The notes beneath the pieces were generated by a model, which did not search any database, was not told where the DNA came from, and was given only the letters and a program-made list of their open reading frames with translations. Positions 1-8,373 of a stretch of 64,000 nt of DNA are shown piece after piece. The translations under genes and the position numbers were made by a program. The stretch lies in contig CALXDP010000003.1 of the NCBI GenBank assembly GCA_944387095.1, positions 62,001 through 126,000 of the forward strand, given 5' to 3'. The DNA is from an uncultured Oscillospiraceae bacterium (lineage in GTDB: Bacteria; Bacillota; Clostridia; Oscillospirales; Oscillospiraceae). Position 1 is the first letter of the stretch. Every line of letters begins with the position of its first letter.

Positions 1-251
1 ACGGTCACCTTGTCCCCTGGGCGCACCCCGGTGGCCTTCAGGGCCCGGGCACAGATGTTGATCTCCTGGATCATGGCCCGGTAGGTGGTCTTTTTCCCCA
101 TAAACATATAGGCGGTGTGGTCCGGGCACTTCTGAGCGCACGCCTCCACCGCCTGGTACAGCGTTCCGTCAAAATAGTCCAGATGGGCAGGCACCTCGCC
201 CCGGAAGGCCAGCCAGGGCGCCTTGACATGGACGCTCTTCTTAGCACTCAA
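1..251 (-). CDS. AMP-forming acyl-CoA synthetase/ligase, N-terminus (partial)
   Basis: The first 83 codons of an adenylate-forming enzyme run off the left edge. The translated start (LSAKKSVHVKAPWLAFRGEV) is followed by a stretch ending YMFMGKKTTYRAMIQEINIC and then ARALKATGVRPGDKV, the usual N-terminal pattern of acyl-CoA synthetases (class I adenylate-forming family). The ATP-binding and A8 motifs lie outside the window. The only in-frame start I see is TTG at 251-249, inside the last codons of the upstream acyltransferase gene, so the two reading frames overlap by about 11 bases and are probably translationally coupled. Substrate cannot be told; fatty or aryl acids are both possible. Confidence 0.75.
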   Translation of the reverse strand, partial: MSAKKSVHVKAPWLAFRGEVPAHLDYFDGTLYQAVEACAQKCPDHTAYMFMGKKTTYRAMIQEINICARALKATGVRPGDKVT

Positions 252-1113
252 AATCGATCTCCTCCTTCAAGGGGCGGTCCAGCAGCTCCGGATTCGTGAG
301 CAGATGCTGCACAATCTTCCAGGAGCGACCGAAGTAAAACCCGTCCGCGATTCTCTCATCCAAGGTGATGCCCACGTCCACCACGTCCCGCACCGTCCGG
401 GAGCCGTCGGCCAGGACGATCTCCTCCTTTCGGATGGTGCCGATGGTCACCATGATGGAGTTGGTGCCGTGGTTATTCAGGTGATGGTACACCGCGGGGC
501 TCTGGATGGAGCCCAGATTGCTGAGAAACACGGTGGCGTAGTTGGGGTCCTCAGCGGTGAGGGCCTGGGGCACCCGGCCAAAGAAGTCCAGGGTGCGGTA
601 GCCCCAGACGATGAGGGCGATCAGCCACCGGGGCAGCCGCCCCACGGCGTTCAGCGCCCCGTCCACCCCGAAGCTGGCCTGCCCCCGCACCTTGTGTACC
701 TTGCCCACCACGATGCGGGTCACCTCCGAGAGCGTCCAGTCCTCCTGGGCAGCGGTCACCATCAGGCTCTCCTCGCTGTGATCTTCAAACCGGCGCTTGA
801 CCACGAAGCCCAGGGTGATCTCATCCCGCTGGTACAGCCGGCGGCCCGAGACGAACCGGTTGAGCCGCGGGCGCATCCACACCGTCTTGGCCACCGCCAT
901 GACGAAGCAGTGGAACAGGGTGGCACGGTACTCCTCCTCCCCCTCGTTCTTGCTGCGGATATAGGCCAGCGCGTCGGTGACGTCCATTCTGGCGGACAGG
1001 TAGACCTCCGCGTCGGCCCGCTTGGGCATCAGATGGGGCATGATGGCGTGCATGCCGTCCAGATCCCGGATCCGGCGTCCGTCCCGCCGGTCCCCAAAAC
1101 GTTTTTTCCCCAC
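241..1113 (-). CDS. E2-like acyltransferase-fold protein lacking lipoyl domain and catalytic His
   Basis: A 290-residue protein resembling the C-terminal catalytic domain of 2-oxo acid dehydrogenase E2 subunits (chloramphenicol acetyltransferase fold). It has no lipoyl or peripheral-subunit-binding domain. Near residue 250 it reads GITLDERIADGFYFG where E2 enzymes have the H-x3-D-G active site (DHRVVDG); the codon at the His position is GAG (Glu). A hydrophobic stretch lies near the middle (LPRWLIALIVWGYRTLDFFG). The start is GTG at 1113, with a GAGAGGA ribosome site about 9 bases upstream. The 3' end overlaps an AMP-forming ligase, so the pair may act together on an acyl group. True function is unknown. 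Confidence 0.7.
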   Translation of the reverse strand: MGKKRFGDRRDGRRIRDLDGMHAIMPHLMPKRADAEVYLSARMDVTDALAYIRSKNEGEEEYRATLFHCFVMAVAKTVWMRPRLNRFVSGRRLYQRDEITLGFVVKRRFEDHSEESLMVTAAQEDWTLSEVTRIVVGKVHKVRGQASFGVDGALNAVGRLPRWLIALIVWGYRTLDFFGRVPQALTAEDPNYATVFLSNLGSIQSPAVYHHLNNHGTNSIMVTIGTIRKEEIVLADGSRTVRDVVDVGITLDERIADGFYFGRSWKIVQHLLTNPELLDRPLKEEIDFEC

Positions 1114-1447
1114 AGGTATTGTCCTCTCTTCTCTCCGCTGTTTGAATCGCTTTCACAGCCAAGTCTGCCTGACGATTATAGCACACCATCACAGGAAAAT
1201 CGACCCCTTTTTTCAGCCTCATATCCCAGTGCCTGCAATCTTTTCTGGTTCGGGGGAAGATCCCAGTTGACCGCAGTCCACATTTTGTGCTATATTGTAA
1301 ATAATCAGGCGGCTGTCCGCCATCCGATAGCAGCACAACGCACAAATCCCATCCGCTTTCCCCGGGTGTCCCGGCGGTTCCGTCCCCGGCCCCTGCAATG
1401 TCCTGCGTGCGTTTTCCCGCTGCCGCCCAGTATTTGAGAGGGAGATC
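1114..1447. other. Divergent intergenic region
   Basis: No gene is seen. It holds the nagB promoter on the plus strand and, on the minus strand around 1175-1185, a TATAAT box preceded by TGTGC (extended -10) that probably serves the E2-like/ligase pair, though its -35 is poor. Confidence 0.5.
1267..1296 (+). promoter_or_regulatory. Probable nagB promoter
   Basis: TTGACC at 1267-1272 and TATATT at 1291-1296 are separated by 18 bases, with TGC just before the -10. The 5' leader to the nagB ATG would be about 145 bases, long enough for post-transcriptional control, but I see no known riboswitch in it. Confidence 0.6.
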
Positions 1448-2176
1448 ATGATGAAAATATACCGCGCACAAGATTATCAGAGCATGAGCCGCAAGGCGGC
1501 CAATATTCTCTCCGCCCATGTCATCCTCAAGCCGGACTGTGTCCTGGGTCTGGCCACCGGCTCCACCCCCATCGGCATGTACCGGCAGCTCATCGACTGG
1601 TACAACAAGGGGGATATCGACTTCTCCCAGGTACACACCGTCAACCTGGACGAGTACCTGGGCCTGGCCCCCACCCACGACCAGAGCTACCGCTATTTCA
1701 TGCAGACCAACCTCTTCGACCATGTGAACGTCAAACCGGAGAACACCAACGTGCCCAACGGTCTGGCCCAGGATCCCGAGGCAGAGTGCGCGCGGTACAA
1801 CCAGGTCATCGCCAGTCTTGGGGGGATAGACGTCCAGGTGCTGGGCATGGGCCACAACGGCCACATCGGCTTTAATGAGCCGGAGGAGGCCTTTGAGCTG
1901 GAGACCCATGTGGTCAACCTCACCGATGACACCATCAACGCCAACGCCCGGTTCTTCGCCAGCCGGGATCAGGTGCCCCGTCAGGCGCTGACCATGGGTA
2001 TCAAATCCATTATGCAGGCCCGCCATATCTTGGTGGTGGTCAGCGGCGCGGACAAAGCAGATATTGTCAAGGCCGCCTTCACTGGCCCTGTCACCCCCAA
2101 GGTGCCCGCATCCATTCTTCAGATGCACCCCCATGTATCCCTGGTGGCAGATGAGGCGGCGCTGAGCCTTCTTTGA
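1448..2176 (+). CDS. nagB: Glucosamine-6-phosphate deaminase
   Basis: Converts glucosamine-6-phosphate to fructose-6-phosphate and ammonia, the entry of amino sugars into glycolysis. The 242-residue length is usual for the short Gram-positive form without the extended C-terminus. Seen in order: VLGLATGSTPIGMY (phosphate loop, residues 32-45), VNLDEYLGL (catalytic Asp about residue 68) and GMGHNGHIGFNEP (catalytic Asp/His/Glu region near 135-147). The start is one of two consecutive ATG codons (1448 or 1451) after a GAGAGGGAG ribosome site. It is monocistronic in appearance; no nagA lies next to it. Confidence 0.95.
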   Translation: MMKIYRAQDYQSMSRKAANILSAHVILKPDCVLGLATGSTPIGMYRQLIDWYNKGDIDFSQVHTVNLDEYLGLAPTHDQSYRYFMQTNLFDHVNVKPENTNVPNGLAQDPEAECARYNQVIASLGGIDVQVLGMGHNGHIGFNEPEEAFELETHVVNLTDDTINANARFFASRDQVPRQALTMGIKSIMQARHILVVVSGADKADIVKAAFTGPVTPKVPASILQMHPHVSLVADEAALSLL

Positions 2177-2686
2177 ACTGGCTGCCGCCAGTCCACAGGA
2201 AGGAGACCCCCCCGCGCCGCACTCCGCCGGCACGAAGTCCGCTTTTCCCGTTTCCGCCAGGCGGCGGAATCTGCGGGCGCTTCCCTGTGCCTCCTCTCCC
2301 CATGCAAACCGCTTGGCCGGATTTGCGCGGGGTCTCGGGATACAGCTGGCACGCTTGGCGGCTGAGAAGTGTTTTCGGTCAGGTACACGCTCCGGCCGAA
2401 ACAGACTGTCATTTTTCGCCTTTTCGCCATCTGCGGACGGCACACTCCGCAAGGCCCTGTTGGGGCTCTATTCTGGTTGTATGCCGAAAGGCTGCACATA
2501 ATAAACCACCCGGCACGGTTACTCCCTTGGGCTCTGCGCTCATAGCCCTGCCGGGAACAAAAAAGGAGGAAAATTCCGCCGGCCGGCGGTGCGGCAATGT
2601 GGAGACTTGTCGTAATGTCTCCGGGGTTTTACTCCCCGGAAGGCGAGACTGGGTTTGCGGAGGCATCCCAGCCACGGTCAACGCGT
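2177..2686. other. 510-base intergenic region holding a dispersed repeat
   Basis: No convincing gene. The middle carries copy 1 of a repeat whose second copy is inside the arg operon near 25.8 kb. Near the right end are a purine-rich AAAAAAGGAGG (about 2561-2571) not followed by a sensible frame, and a short hairpin TCCGGGG/CCCCGGA (about 2619-2640). The ugpC promoter must be here, but I cannot pick a clear -35/-10 pair. Confidence 0.5.
2300..2460 (-). repeat. Dispersed intergenic repeat, copy 1
   Basis: The best-conserved stretch is 2370-2405, which matches 25829-25866 at most positions (shared core CAGGTACA, then CCGGCCGAAA and CAGA). A second matching block has CACACTCCGCAAGGC here and GCACTCTGCGAGGC there. 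On the minus strand both copies can be read as a similar short peptide: FGRSVYLTENTSQPPSV here and FGRGMYLDEYTVRPTNV in copy 2. Whether that is a decayed coding sequence or chance within a structured repeat is open. Confidence 0.6.
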
Positions 2687-3823
2687 ATGGCAACTCTGAG
2701 TTTGAGGGGCATCAAAAAGGTCTACGACGGCGGCGTCACCGCGGTCCACGACTTCAATCTGGACATCGCGGACAAGGAATTCATCGTTTTGGTGGGTCCT
2801 TCCGGCTGCGGCAAGTCCACCACCCTGCGGATGATCGCCGGGCTGGAGGAGATCTCCGCAGGTGAGCTGTACATCGGCGATAAGCTGATGAACGACGTGG
2901 AGCCCAAGGACCGGGACATCGCCATGGTATTCCAGAGCTACGCGCTTTACCCCCACATGACGGTGTATGACAACATGGCCTTTGCCCTGAAGCTGCGCAA
3001 GATGCCCAAGGACGAGATCGACCGCCGGGTGAAGGAGGCCGCTGCCATTCTGGACATCACCCAGTACCTCAGCCGCAAGCCCAAGGCTCTGTCCGGCGGC
3101 CAGCGCCAGCGGGTGGCCATTGGCCGCGCCATTGTCCGGGAGCCCAAAGTGTTCCTGATGGACGAACCCCTATCCAACCTGGACGCCAAGCTGCGCAACC
3201 AGATGCGGGCCGAGATCATCAAGCTCAGGCAGCGCATTGACACCACCTTCATTTACGTTACACATGACCAGACCGAAGCCATGACCCTGGGCGACCGCAT
3301 CGTCATTATGAAGGACGGCTTCATCCAGCAGGTGGGCACCCCCCAGGAGGTGTTTGAGCATCCCATCAACGTGTTCGTGGCCGGTTTCATCGGCACGCCC
3401 CAGATGAATTTCTTTGACGCCCATCTGGTCAAGGAGGGCGATACTTACTGTGTCAACTGCTCCGGAACCAAGGTGGAGCTGCCCGCCCAAACCCAAGCCA
3501 AGCTGCGGGAGAAAAATGTCCCCCAGCAGGACATCATTCTGGGCATCCGTCCGGAGCACATCAATTTCGTGCCCAGTGAGAACAGCGCCGGCGCCCTGGG
3601 TGGCAGCGTAGACGTGTCTGAGATGATGGGCAGCGAGCTGCACCTGCACGTAACCCTCACCCAGGACAACGGCGCCACCAAGGATGTGGTCATGCGCATT
3701 TCCACCAGCGATCTGCCCGACCATTACCGCGGCGGCATCCCCTACGGCACCCAGCTGCACTTCTCCTTCCCCGGCAATCTGGTCCACCTGTTCAACAAGG
3801 ATACCGAGGAAAATCTCATCTAA
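2687..3823 (+). CDS. ugpC: Carbohydrate ABC transporter ATPase, UgpC/MsmK type
   Basis: A 378-residue ATPase that energises binding-protein-dependent sugar or glycerol-3-phosphate importers, often shared between several permeases. It shows Walker A GPSGCGKST (near residue 38), Q-loop FQSYALYPHMTV, signature LSGGQRQR, Walker B VFLMDEPLSNLD and switch His in YVTHDQTEA. The C-terminal about 130 residues are the TOBE/OB-type regulatory domain (HINFVP, GSELHLHVT). The start is ATG 2687; the ribosome site is weak (GGAGG lies about 24 bases away). No permease or solute-binding genes are adjacent, so this is an orphan multitask ATPase. Confidence 0.9.
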   Translation: MATLSLRGIKKVYDGGVTAVHDFNLDIADKEFIVLVGPSGCGKSTTLRMIAGLEEISAGELYIGDKLMNDVEPKDRDIAMVFQSYALYPHMTVYDNMAFALKLRKMPKDEIDRRVKEAAAILDITQYLSRKPKALSGGQRQRVAIGRAIVREPKVFLMDEPLSNLDAKLRNQMRAEIIKLRQRIDTTFIYVTHDQTEAMTLGDRIVIMKDGFIQQVGTPQEVFEHPINVFVAGFIGTPQMNFFDAHLVKEGDTYCVNCSGTKVELPAQTQAKLREKNVPQQDIILGIRPEHINFVPSENSAGALGGSVDVSEMMGSELHLHVTLTQDNGATKDVVMRISTSDLPDHYRGGIPYGTQLHFSFPGNLVHLFNKDTEENLI

Positions 3824-3841
3824 TTCAGCGCAGGAAAAGCG

Positions 3842-3873
3842 GACCCGCGGGCCGATTGGCCCGCGGGTCTTTT
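3842..3873 (+). terminator. Intrinsic terminator of ugpC
   Basis: A perfect 12-bp stem (3842-3853 with 3858-3869, loop GATT) is followed by TTTT. It lies between the convergent ugpC and the ABC permease gene. Confidence 0.85.
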
Positions 3874-3913
3874 CTCGCCATCCACCGTTTGACGCGGCTG
3901 CCTTTTCAAAGGC

Positions 3914-6900
3914 TTACTCCACGGTTTTCAGGCTCTCCACCATATCCACCTTCTTCAGGCGGAAGTGGGCGGCGATGTTTACCACCACGGAGAACACCAC
4001 CGTCATCAGCGCCGCCAGCGCGTAGGCGTAGGGCGGTGCGGTGCGGCCGAACATCACCAGATCCACCTCTACCGTCACCACCATCCAGGCGTGAAGGAAC
4101 CGGCCCAGCACCAGACCCAGAACAATGCCGAACAGGGTCAGAAAGACATTTTCCCGGTACACATAGGCGGTGATCTCCCGGTCATAGAAGCCCAGTACCT
4201 TCAGGGTGGCCAGCTCCCGAAGACGCTCGGTGATGTTGATATTGGTCAGGTTGTACAGCACTACAAAGGCCAGGGCTGCGGCGGCCAGGATGATGATGAC
4301 CACCGCGTAGTTGATGGCGTTCATGCTGTCGGTGAAGGAGTCCCGGATGGTGGCGATATAGGAGTAGGACGCCACCCCATCCATGGCCATGAGCTCGGTG
4401 GACACCTGGTCGGACTGGGCCTGGCCCACGCCGTCCCCATAGGCCACCAAAATGGTGTTCTCCTCTGGCGCCTGGCCGAACAGCCGCTGGTAGCAGGTGT
4501 CGGTCATGTAGACATAATGGTAAACATAATTCTCCACAATATCCGTCACCGTGGCCGCCACCCGCTGATCCTCATACTCCAGCGTAATGGTATCGCCCAC
4601 CGCCACCTCCAACATCTCAGAGAGCTTCTGTGTGATGATCACCCCGTCATCGCTCAGGGTGACTGGATCGCTGTCCAGCCGGTGGCGCAGGTCAATGAAC
4701 TGTCCAAACCGCTCGGAATCCGCCACGGCGAACAGGTAGCCACTCTTCGCCGCGCCCCCCGCCGAGACGTCCACAGCGCTCTCATGGCACAACAGGTAGC
4801 GATCCACCGCCTGGGCGTTATTCAAGTAGCCGGTCACCTCTCCCGTCACTTCTCCACCGGCATTTTCTGACAGGCTCACCGTGGCATCATACAGGGAGAT
4901 CTCGTCAAACTGTTTGTCCAGGATATCGAAGATAGACTCGTGCAGGCCAAAGCCGGTGACAATCAGGGCGGTGCAGCCGCCGATGCCGATCACCGTCATC
5001 CAGAAGCGGCGCTGATACCGGAACAGGTTGCGCATGGTCACCTTCCAGGTGAAGGTCAGCCGCTTCCACAAAGGCTTGATATATTCCAAAAATACCCGTT
5101 TCCCCGCCTTGGGGGTCTTGGGCCGCATCAGGTTTGCGGGGGTGTCGATCAGGGTGGACAGGCAGGCCCACAGCGCCGCCCCCGTGGTGCACACCACCGC
5201 GGCCAGTACCGCGATAACACACACCACCGGCTGGAACTTAAACTCCAGATTGGGGACGTTGTACATGATCTGAAAGGCGTTGGCAATCACCGCCGGGATG
5301 AGGGTACACCCCACTGCCAGTCCAATGAGCCCCCCCGCGAAGCTGGCCCAGAAGGCGTATCCGATGTATTTTTTGGAAATGGCCAGCCGAGAAAATCCCA
5401 TTGCCTTCAGCGCGCCGATCTCGGTGCGCTGGTCCTCCACCATCCGGGTCATAGTGGTCAGGCAGGCCAGGGCCGCCACCAGGAAAAAGATCACCGGAAA
5501 TACGTTGGCCAGATTGCCCACCCGCTCTGCGTCCTGGGCGTAGCCCACAAAGCCAGAGTTGGTGTTGCGCCCCAGCACATACCACTGGCAGCGATCCATG
5601 GCGTCCAGCTCCTCCTGGGCGTCGGCCAGCTGCGCCTCCCCGTCGGCGATCTCCACCTCTGCCTCCGCCCTGCTGTCCTCATACTCGGCCAACCCGTCGG
5701 CATACTCAGCCTCTCCGTCCTCCAACTCCTGGAGGGCGTCAGCCAGCTCCTGCCGGCCCTCCGCCTCCTCCTGGCGGAGGGTGGCCAGACCGCTATGGTA
5801 CTGCGCCCAGCCATCGTCCAGCTCCTGCCGGGCCGAAGCCAGCTGCCGGGCGGTTTCGTCCAGTACCGCCTTGGACTCGTCCAGCGCGGCCTTTCCCTCC
5901 TCCAGCTGGGCATAGGCCCCGTCCAACTGCGTCTGGGCGGCGTCCAGCTGGGCCTTCTGTGGAGCCAGCTGCTCCACCATGGCATCGTAGTACGGGGTAC
6001 CCACATAAGGTGCTAAAGCGGCCTCGTACTGGGCGTAGCCCTCGTCCAGCGTTTCCTGCTGTCCGTCCAGCAGCGCCCGGTTGTCCTCATATTCCGCCAG
6101 CCCCTGCTGGTATTGGGCCAAGCCGTCCTCATATTGGGTCTGACCGTCGGCCAGCTCCGCCTCCCCGTCCTCCAGCTCCGCCAGCGCCTGATCCAGGGTC
6201 TGCCGGGCGTCGGCAATTTCCCGGTCCAGGGTGTCCACTCCGTCGTAGTATGACCTCCAGCCGTCGTCCAGCTCAGCCCGGGCCTCGTCCAGCTCCCGCT
6301 GGGCATCAGCCAACTCTTGGCGGGCATCGGCCAGCTCCTGCTGGCCGTCTGCAATCTCCTGCCGGGCGTCGGCCACCAGGGTGTCATAGCGCAGCTGGGC
6401 CCGCTCGTCCGCCAATCCCTCCAAGCTGTCCAGCCAGTCCTCCAGCCGGTCCTCATAGTCCTGGGAATAGCTGTCCAGGCCGGTCAGCCCCTCCAGGGTG
6501 AAGTAGCCTTCGGTATAGTAGTCAAAGTCAAAATTTTCCCCCGGTATGTAGACAAAGGCGTCCACGCTCCCGCCTCCCAGGGAAGAGCTGCCCCGGTCGG
6601 AGCCCACATACAGGGGGCTGTTCACCACCCCAACTACAGTGTAGGCAGTGCGGGTCAGACCGCCCTCGTTGTCCCCGTCCAGGGTCAGCTCCAGAGTGTC
6701 TCCCAGCTCCAAACCCAGCTCCACCATCAACAGAGCCTCGGTCACGCACTCGTCCGGGGCCTGGGGCAGCCGCCCCTGGACTACCTCCAGCAGGTTGAGC
6801 CGCTCTGGCACCGAGCGCACGCTTACAATGGCGTCCCGGGCCGTGGCGTCCAGGGACTTGCCTCCCTCCACAGCCGTGACGCCGCCGGTCTGGGCCAGCG

Positions 6901-7303
6901 CGTTCAGGTCCTCCTGGGTAAGGCCCAGGGTGGACAGCACATACCCGTCCATCATGTTGGTTCGATCATAGTAGTTATCTGCGGTGTACTCCATATCCGG
7001 GGCCGTGGTGCGCAGCCCGGCTAGAAAAGCCACCGCCAGGGCGGACAGCACCAGAATGGAGAGAAACCGGCTGAAGGTGAACCGGATCTCCCGCGCCGCA
7101 TCGGTGGTCAGCCGGTTGCGCTTTCTCCTCCGGCCGCGCCGGACGGGTGCCCCTTTTTTCTTTTCCTGCTCGGGCGGGATGAATGCGCCCTGGGCCAAGG
7201 TTTCGCCCTGGGCGAAACGCTCGCCCACCGCACCTGCGGCCCCTCGGCTCCCGCCGGGCCCCTCAGCATGGTTTTCCCGGATGAGATTCTCTTCTGTTAC
7301 CAT
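3914..7303 (-). CDS. FtsX-like ABC permease with very long coiled-coil insert
   Basis: An 1129-residue membrane protein of the MacB/FtsX type (putative ABC transport system permease). An N-terminal cytoplasmic Arg/Lys-rich segment precedes TM1 (FLSILVLSALAVAFLAGL, about residues 98-115). A MacB-type extracellular domain contains a long alanine/glutamate heptad region (about residues 310-570: ELADARQELADAQREL and similar). The first FtsX domain (FFLVAALACLTTMTRMVEDQ) is followed by a second periplasmic-side domain and a C-terminal FtsX domain (AVVIIILAAAALAFVVLYNL). Its start overlaps the ATPase stop (ATGGTAA), so the two are co-translated. Such proteins export peptides or act on the envelope by mechanotransmission; the substrate is unknown. 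Confidence 0.88.
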   Translation of the reverse strand: MVTEENLIRENHAEGPGGSRGAAGAVGERFAQGETLAQGAFIPPEQEKKKGAPVRRGRRRKRNRLTTDAAREIRFTFSRFLSILVLSALAVAFLAGLRTTAPDMEYTADNYYDRTNMMDGYVLSTLGLTQEDLNALAQTGGVTAVEGGKSLDATARDAIVSVRSVPERLNLLEVVQGRLPQAPDECVTEALLMVELGLELGDTLELTLDGDNEGGLTRTAYTVVGVVNSPLYVGSDRGSSSLGGGSVDAFVYIPGENFDFDYYTEGYFTLEGLTGLDSYSQDYEDRLEDWLDSLEGLADERAQLRYDTLVADARQEIADGQQELADARQELADAQRELDEARAELDDGWRSYYDGVDTLDREIADARQTLDQALAELEDGEAELADGQTQYEDGLAQYQQGLAEYEDNRALLDGQQETLDEGYAQYEAALAPYVGTPYYDAMVEQLAPQKAQLDAAQTQLDGAYAQLEEGKAALDESKAVLDETARQLASARQELDDGWAQYHSGLATLRQEEAEGRQELADALQELEDGEAEYADGLAEYEDSRAEAEVEIADGEAQLADAQEELDAMDRCQWYVLGRNTNSGFVGYAQDAERVGNLANVFPVIFFLVAALACLTTMTRMVEDQRTEIGALKAMGFSRLAISKKYIGYAFWASFAGGLIGLAVGCTLIPAVIANAFQIMYNVPNLEFKFQPVVCVIAVLAAVVCTTGAALWACLSTLIDTPANLMRPKTPKAGKRVFLEYIKPLWKRLTFTWKVTMRNLFRYQRRFWMTVIGIGGCTALIVTGFGLHESIFDILDKQFDEISLYDATVSLSENAGGEVTGEVTGYLNNAQAVDRYLLCHESAVDVSAGGAAKSGYLFAVADSERFGQFIDLRHRLDSDPVTLSDDGVIITQKLSEMLEVAVGDTITLEYEDQRVAATVTDIVENYVYHYVYMTDTCYQRLFGQAPEENTILVAYGDGVGQAQSDQVSTELMAMDGVASYSYIATIRDSFTDSMNAINYAVVIIILAAAALAFVVLYNLTNINITERLRELATLKVLGFYDREITAYVYRENVFLTLFGIVLGLVLGRFLHAWMVVTVEVDLVMFGRTAPPYAYALAALMTVVFSVVVNIAAHFRLKKVDMVESLKTVE

Positions 7304-7998
7304 TCGATCTCCTCCACCGGAGTGGGGCTGGGGTTGCGTTCCATCTGCTCCACTTTCCCGTTTTTGATGTGGATCACCCGGTCGGCCATCGGGGTCAGGG
7401 CAGTGTTATGGGTGATGACCACCACCGTCATGCCCTGCTGGCGGCAGGTGTCCTGGAGCAGCTTCAAAATGGCCTTGCCCGTGACATAGTCCAGCGCCCC
7501 GGTTGGCTCATCGCACAGCAGCAGCTTAGGATTCTTGGCCAGGGCCCGGGCAATGGCCACCCGTTGCTGCTCTCCGCCGGACAGCTGGGCGGGGAAGTTA
7601 TCCAACCGGTGTCCCAGCCCCACATGCTCCAGTACATCCTTGGCGTTTAGTGGGTCGTCACAGATCTGGGCGGCCAGTTCCACATTTTCCAGCGCCGTCA
7701 GATTCTGTACCAGGTTGTAAAACTGAAAGACAAAGCCGATGTCATGCCGGCGATACCCGGTGAGCTGCTTGGCGCTGTAATCGCTCACCCGGGCCCCGTC
7801 CACCAAAATCACCCCGGAGGTGCAGCTGTCCATCCCTCCCAGCATGTTCAGCACCGTGGTCTTGCCTGCGCCGGAGGGTCCCACAATGATGGCGAACTCG
7901 CCCTTCTCAATCTCAAAGCTCACCCCGTCTACCGCTTTGATGATCACCTCACCCATCTGATATTTCTTGCGCACATCTTGAAACGATATGTAACTCAT
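7297..7998 (-). CDS. ABC transporter ATPase, MacB/LolD type
   Basis: A 233-residue ATPase partner of the downstream FtsX-like permease. It has Walker [11 protein letters not shown]-loop [20 protein letters not shown], signature LSGGEQQR, Walker [13 protein letters not shown] and switch His VITHN. I chose ATG 7998 ([17 protein letters not shown]) because family homology begins there; a longer frame to 8079 has no homology. The C-terminus (TPVEEIEW) overlaps the permease start by 7 bases. Confidence 0.92.
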   Translation of the reverse strand: MSYISFQDVRKKYQMGEVIIKAVDGVSFEIEKGEFAIIVGPSGAGKTTVLNMLGGMDSCTSGVILVDGARVSDYSAKQLTGYRRHDIGFVFQFYNLVQNLTALENVELAAQICDDPLNAKDVLEHVGLGHRLDNFPAQLSGGEQQRVAIARALAKNPKLLLCDEPTGALDYVTGKAILKLLQDTCRQQGMTVVVITHNTALTPMADRVIHIKNGKVEQMERNPSPTPVEEIEW

Positions 7999-8036
7999 CC
8001 GGCACCACCATCCCGCTATTTCTTTACTACATTTGT

Positions 8037-8065
8037 ATCTTACCCTTTTCCCCAGCCGCAGGCAA
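8037..8065 (-). promoter_or_regulatory. Probable promoter of the MacB-like operon
   Basis: On the minus strand TTGCCT (8065-8060) and TAAGAT (8042-8037) are 17 bases apart, placing a start site about 35 bases before the ATPase gene. Confidence 0.5.
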
Positions 8066-8168
8066 CTGTCCTGCCACAAAATTTATGATTTGTTCACGGT
8101 TATTTGGACAATGTATCCAATCCTGTAAAAGATCTGCCTAATTCTTCCACGCCCCTCAAAAATTAGCG

Positions 8169-8198
8169 TTGACTAACTGCCGGGTTTCCCTCTACAAT
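8169..8198 (+). promoter_or_regulatory. mntP promoter
   Basis: TTGACT at 8169-8174 and TACAAT at 8193-8198 with an 18-base spacer lie directly before the riboswitch. Confidence 0.75.
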
Positions 8199-8204
8199 AA
8201 CCGA

Positions 8205-8334
8205 CAGAAGATAAGGGAGTAGTCGGCAGCGTTCCGGGACGCTGTGGCCCGGTCAACACACTGGCGGCGCGCCGCCTGGCCGGATCTTTCATGATGAGAC
8301 TTATCCGCTAGCTGCGGATAGGGTCTCTTTTTTT
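8205..8334 (+). ncRNA. yybP-ykoY manganese riboswitch with terminator
   Basis: The leader contains the hallmarks of the class: GATAAGGGAGTAG at 8210-8222, GGTCAACACACTGGCGG at 8251-8267, and ATGATGAGACTTATC at 8291-8305. P1 can form between GATAAG (8210-8215) and CTTATC (8300-8305). The same CTTATC also belongs to a terminator stem (8296-8308 with 8314-8327, then seven T). The two folds exclude each other, so Mn2+ binding should stabilise P1 and allow read-through into mntP. Confidence 0.93.
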
Positions 8335-8373
8335 GTTCCCAGACATACTCAATACATAGGATGTGATCAGACG

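Noticed and set aside
821..2452. Minus-strand 543-codon frame over nagB and its flanks
   Set aside because: It is antisense to nagB and runs through promoters and the repeat; no domain.
2597..2686. Upstream extension of the UgpC-like ATPase
   Set aside because: The extra 30 codons lack homology, and the family N-terminus starts at ATG 2687.
5500..6500. Repetitive DNA suspected as a CRISPR or tandem array
   Set aside because: The repeats are heptad-type coding repeats of irregular spacing; no fixed repeat/spacer units and no cas genes.
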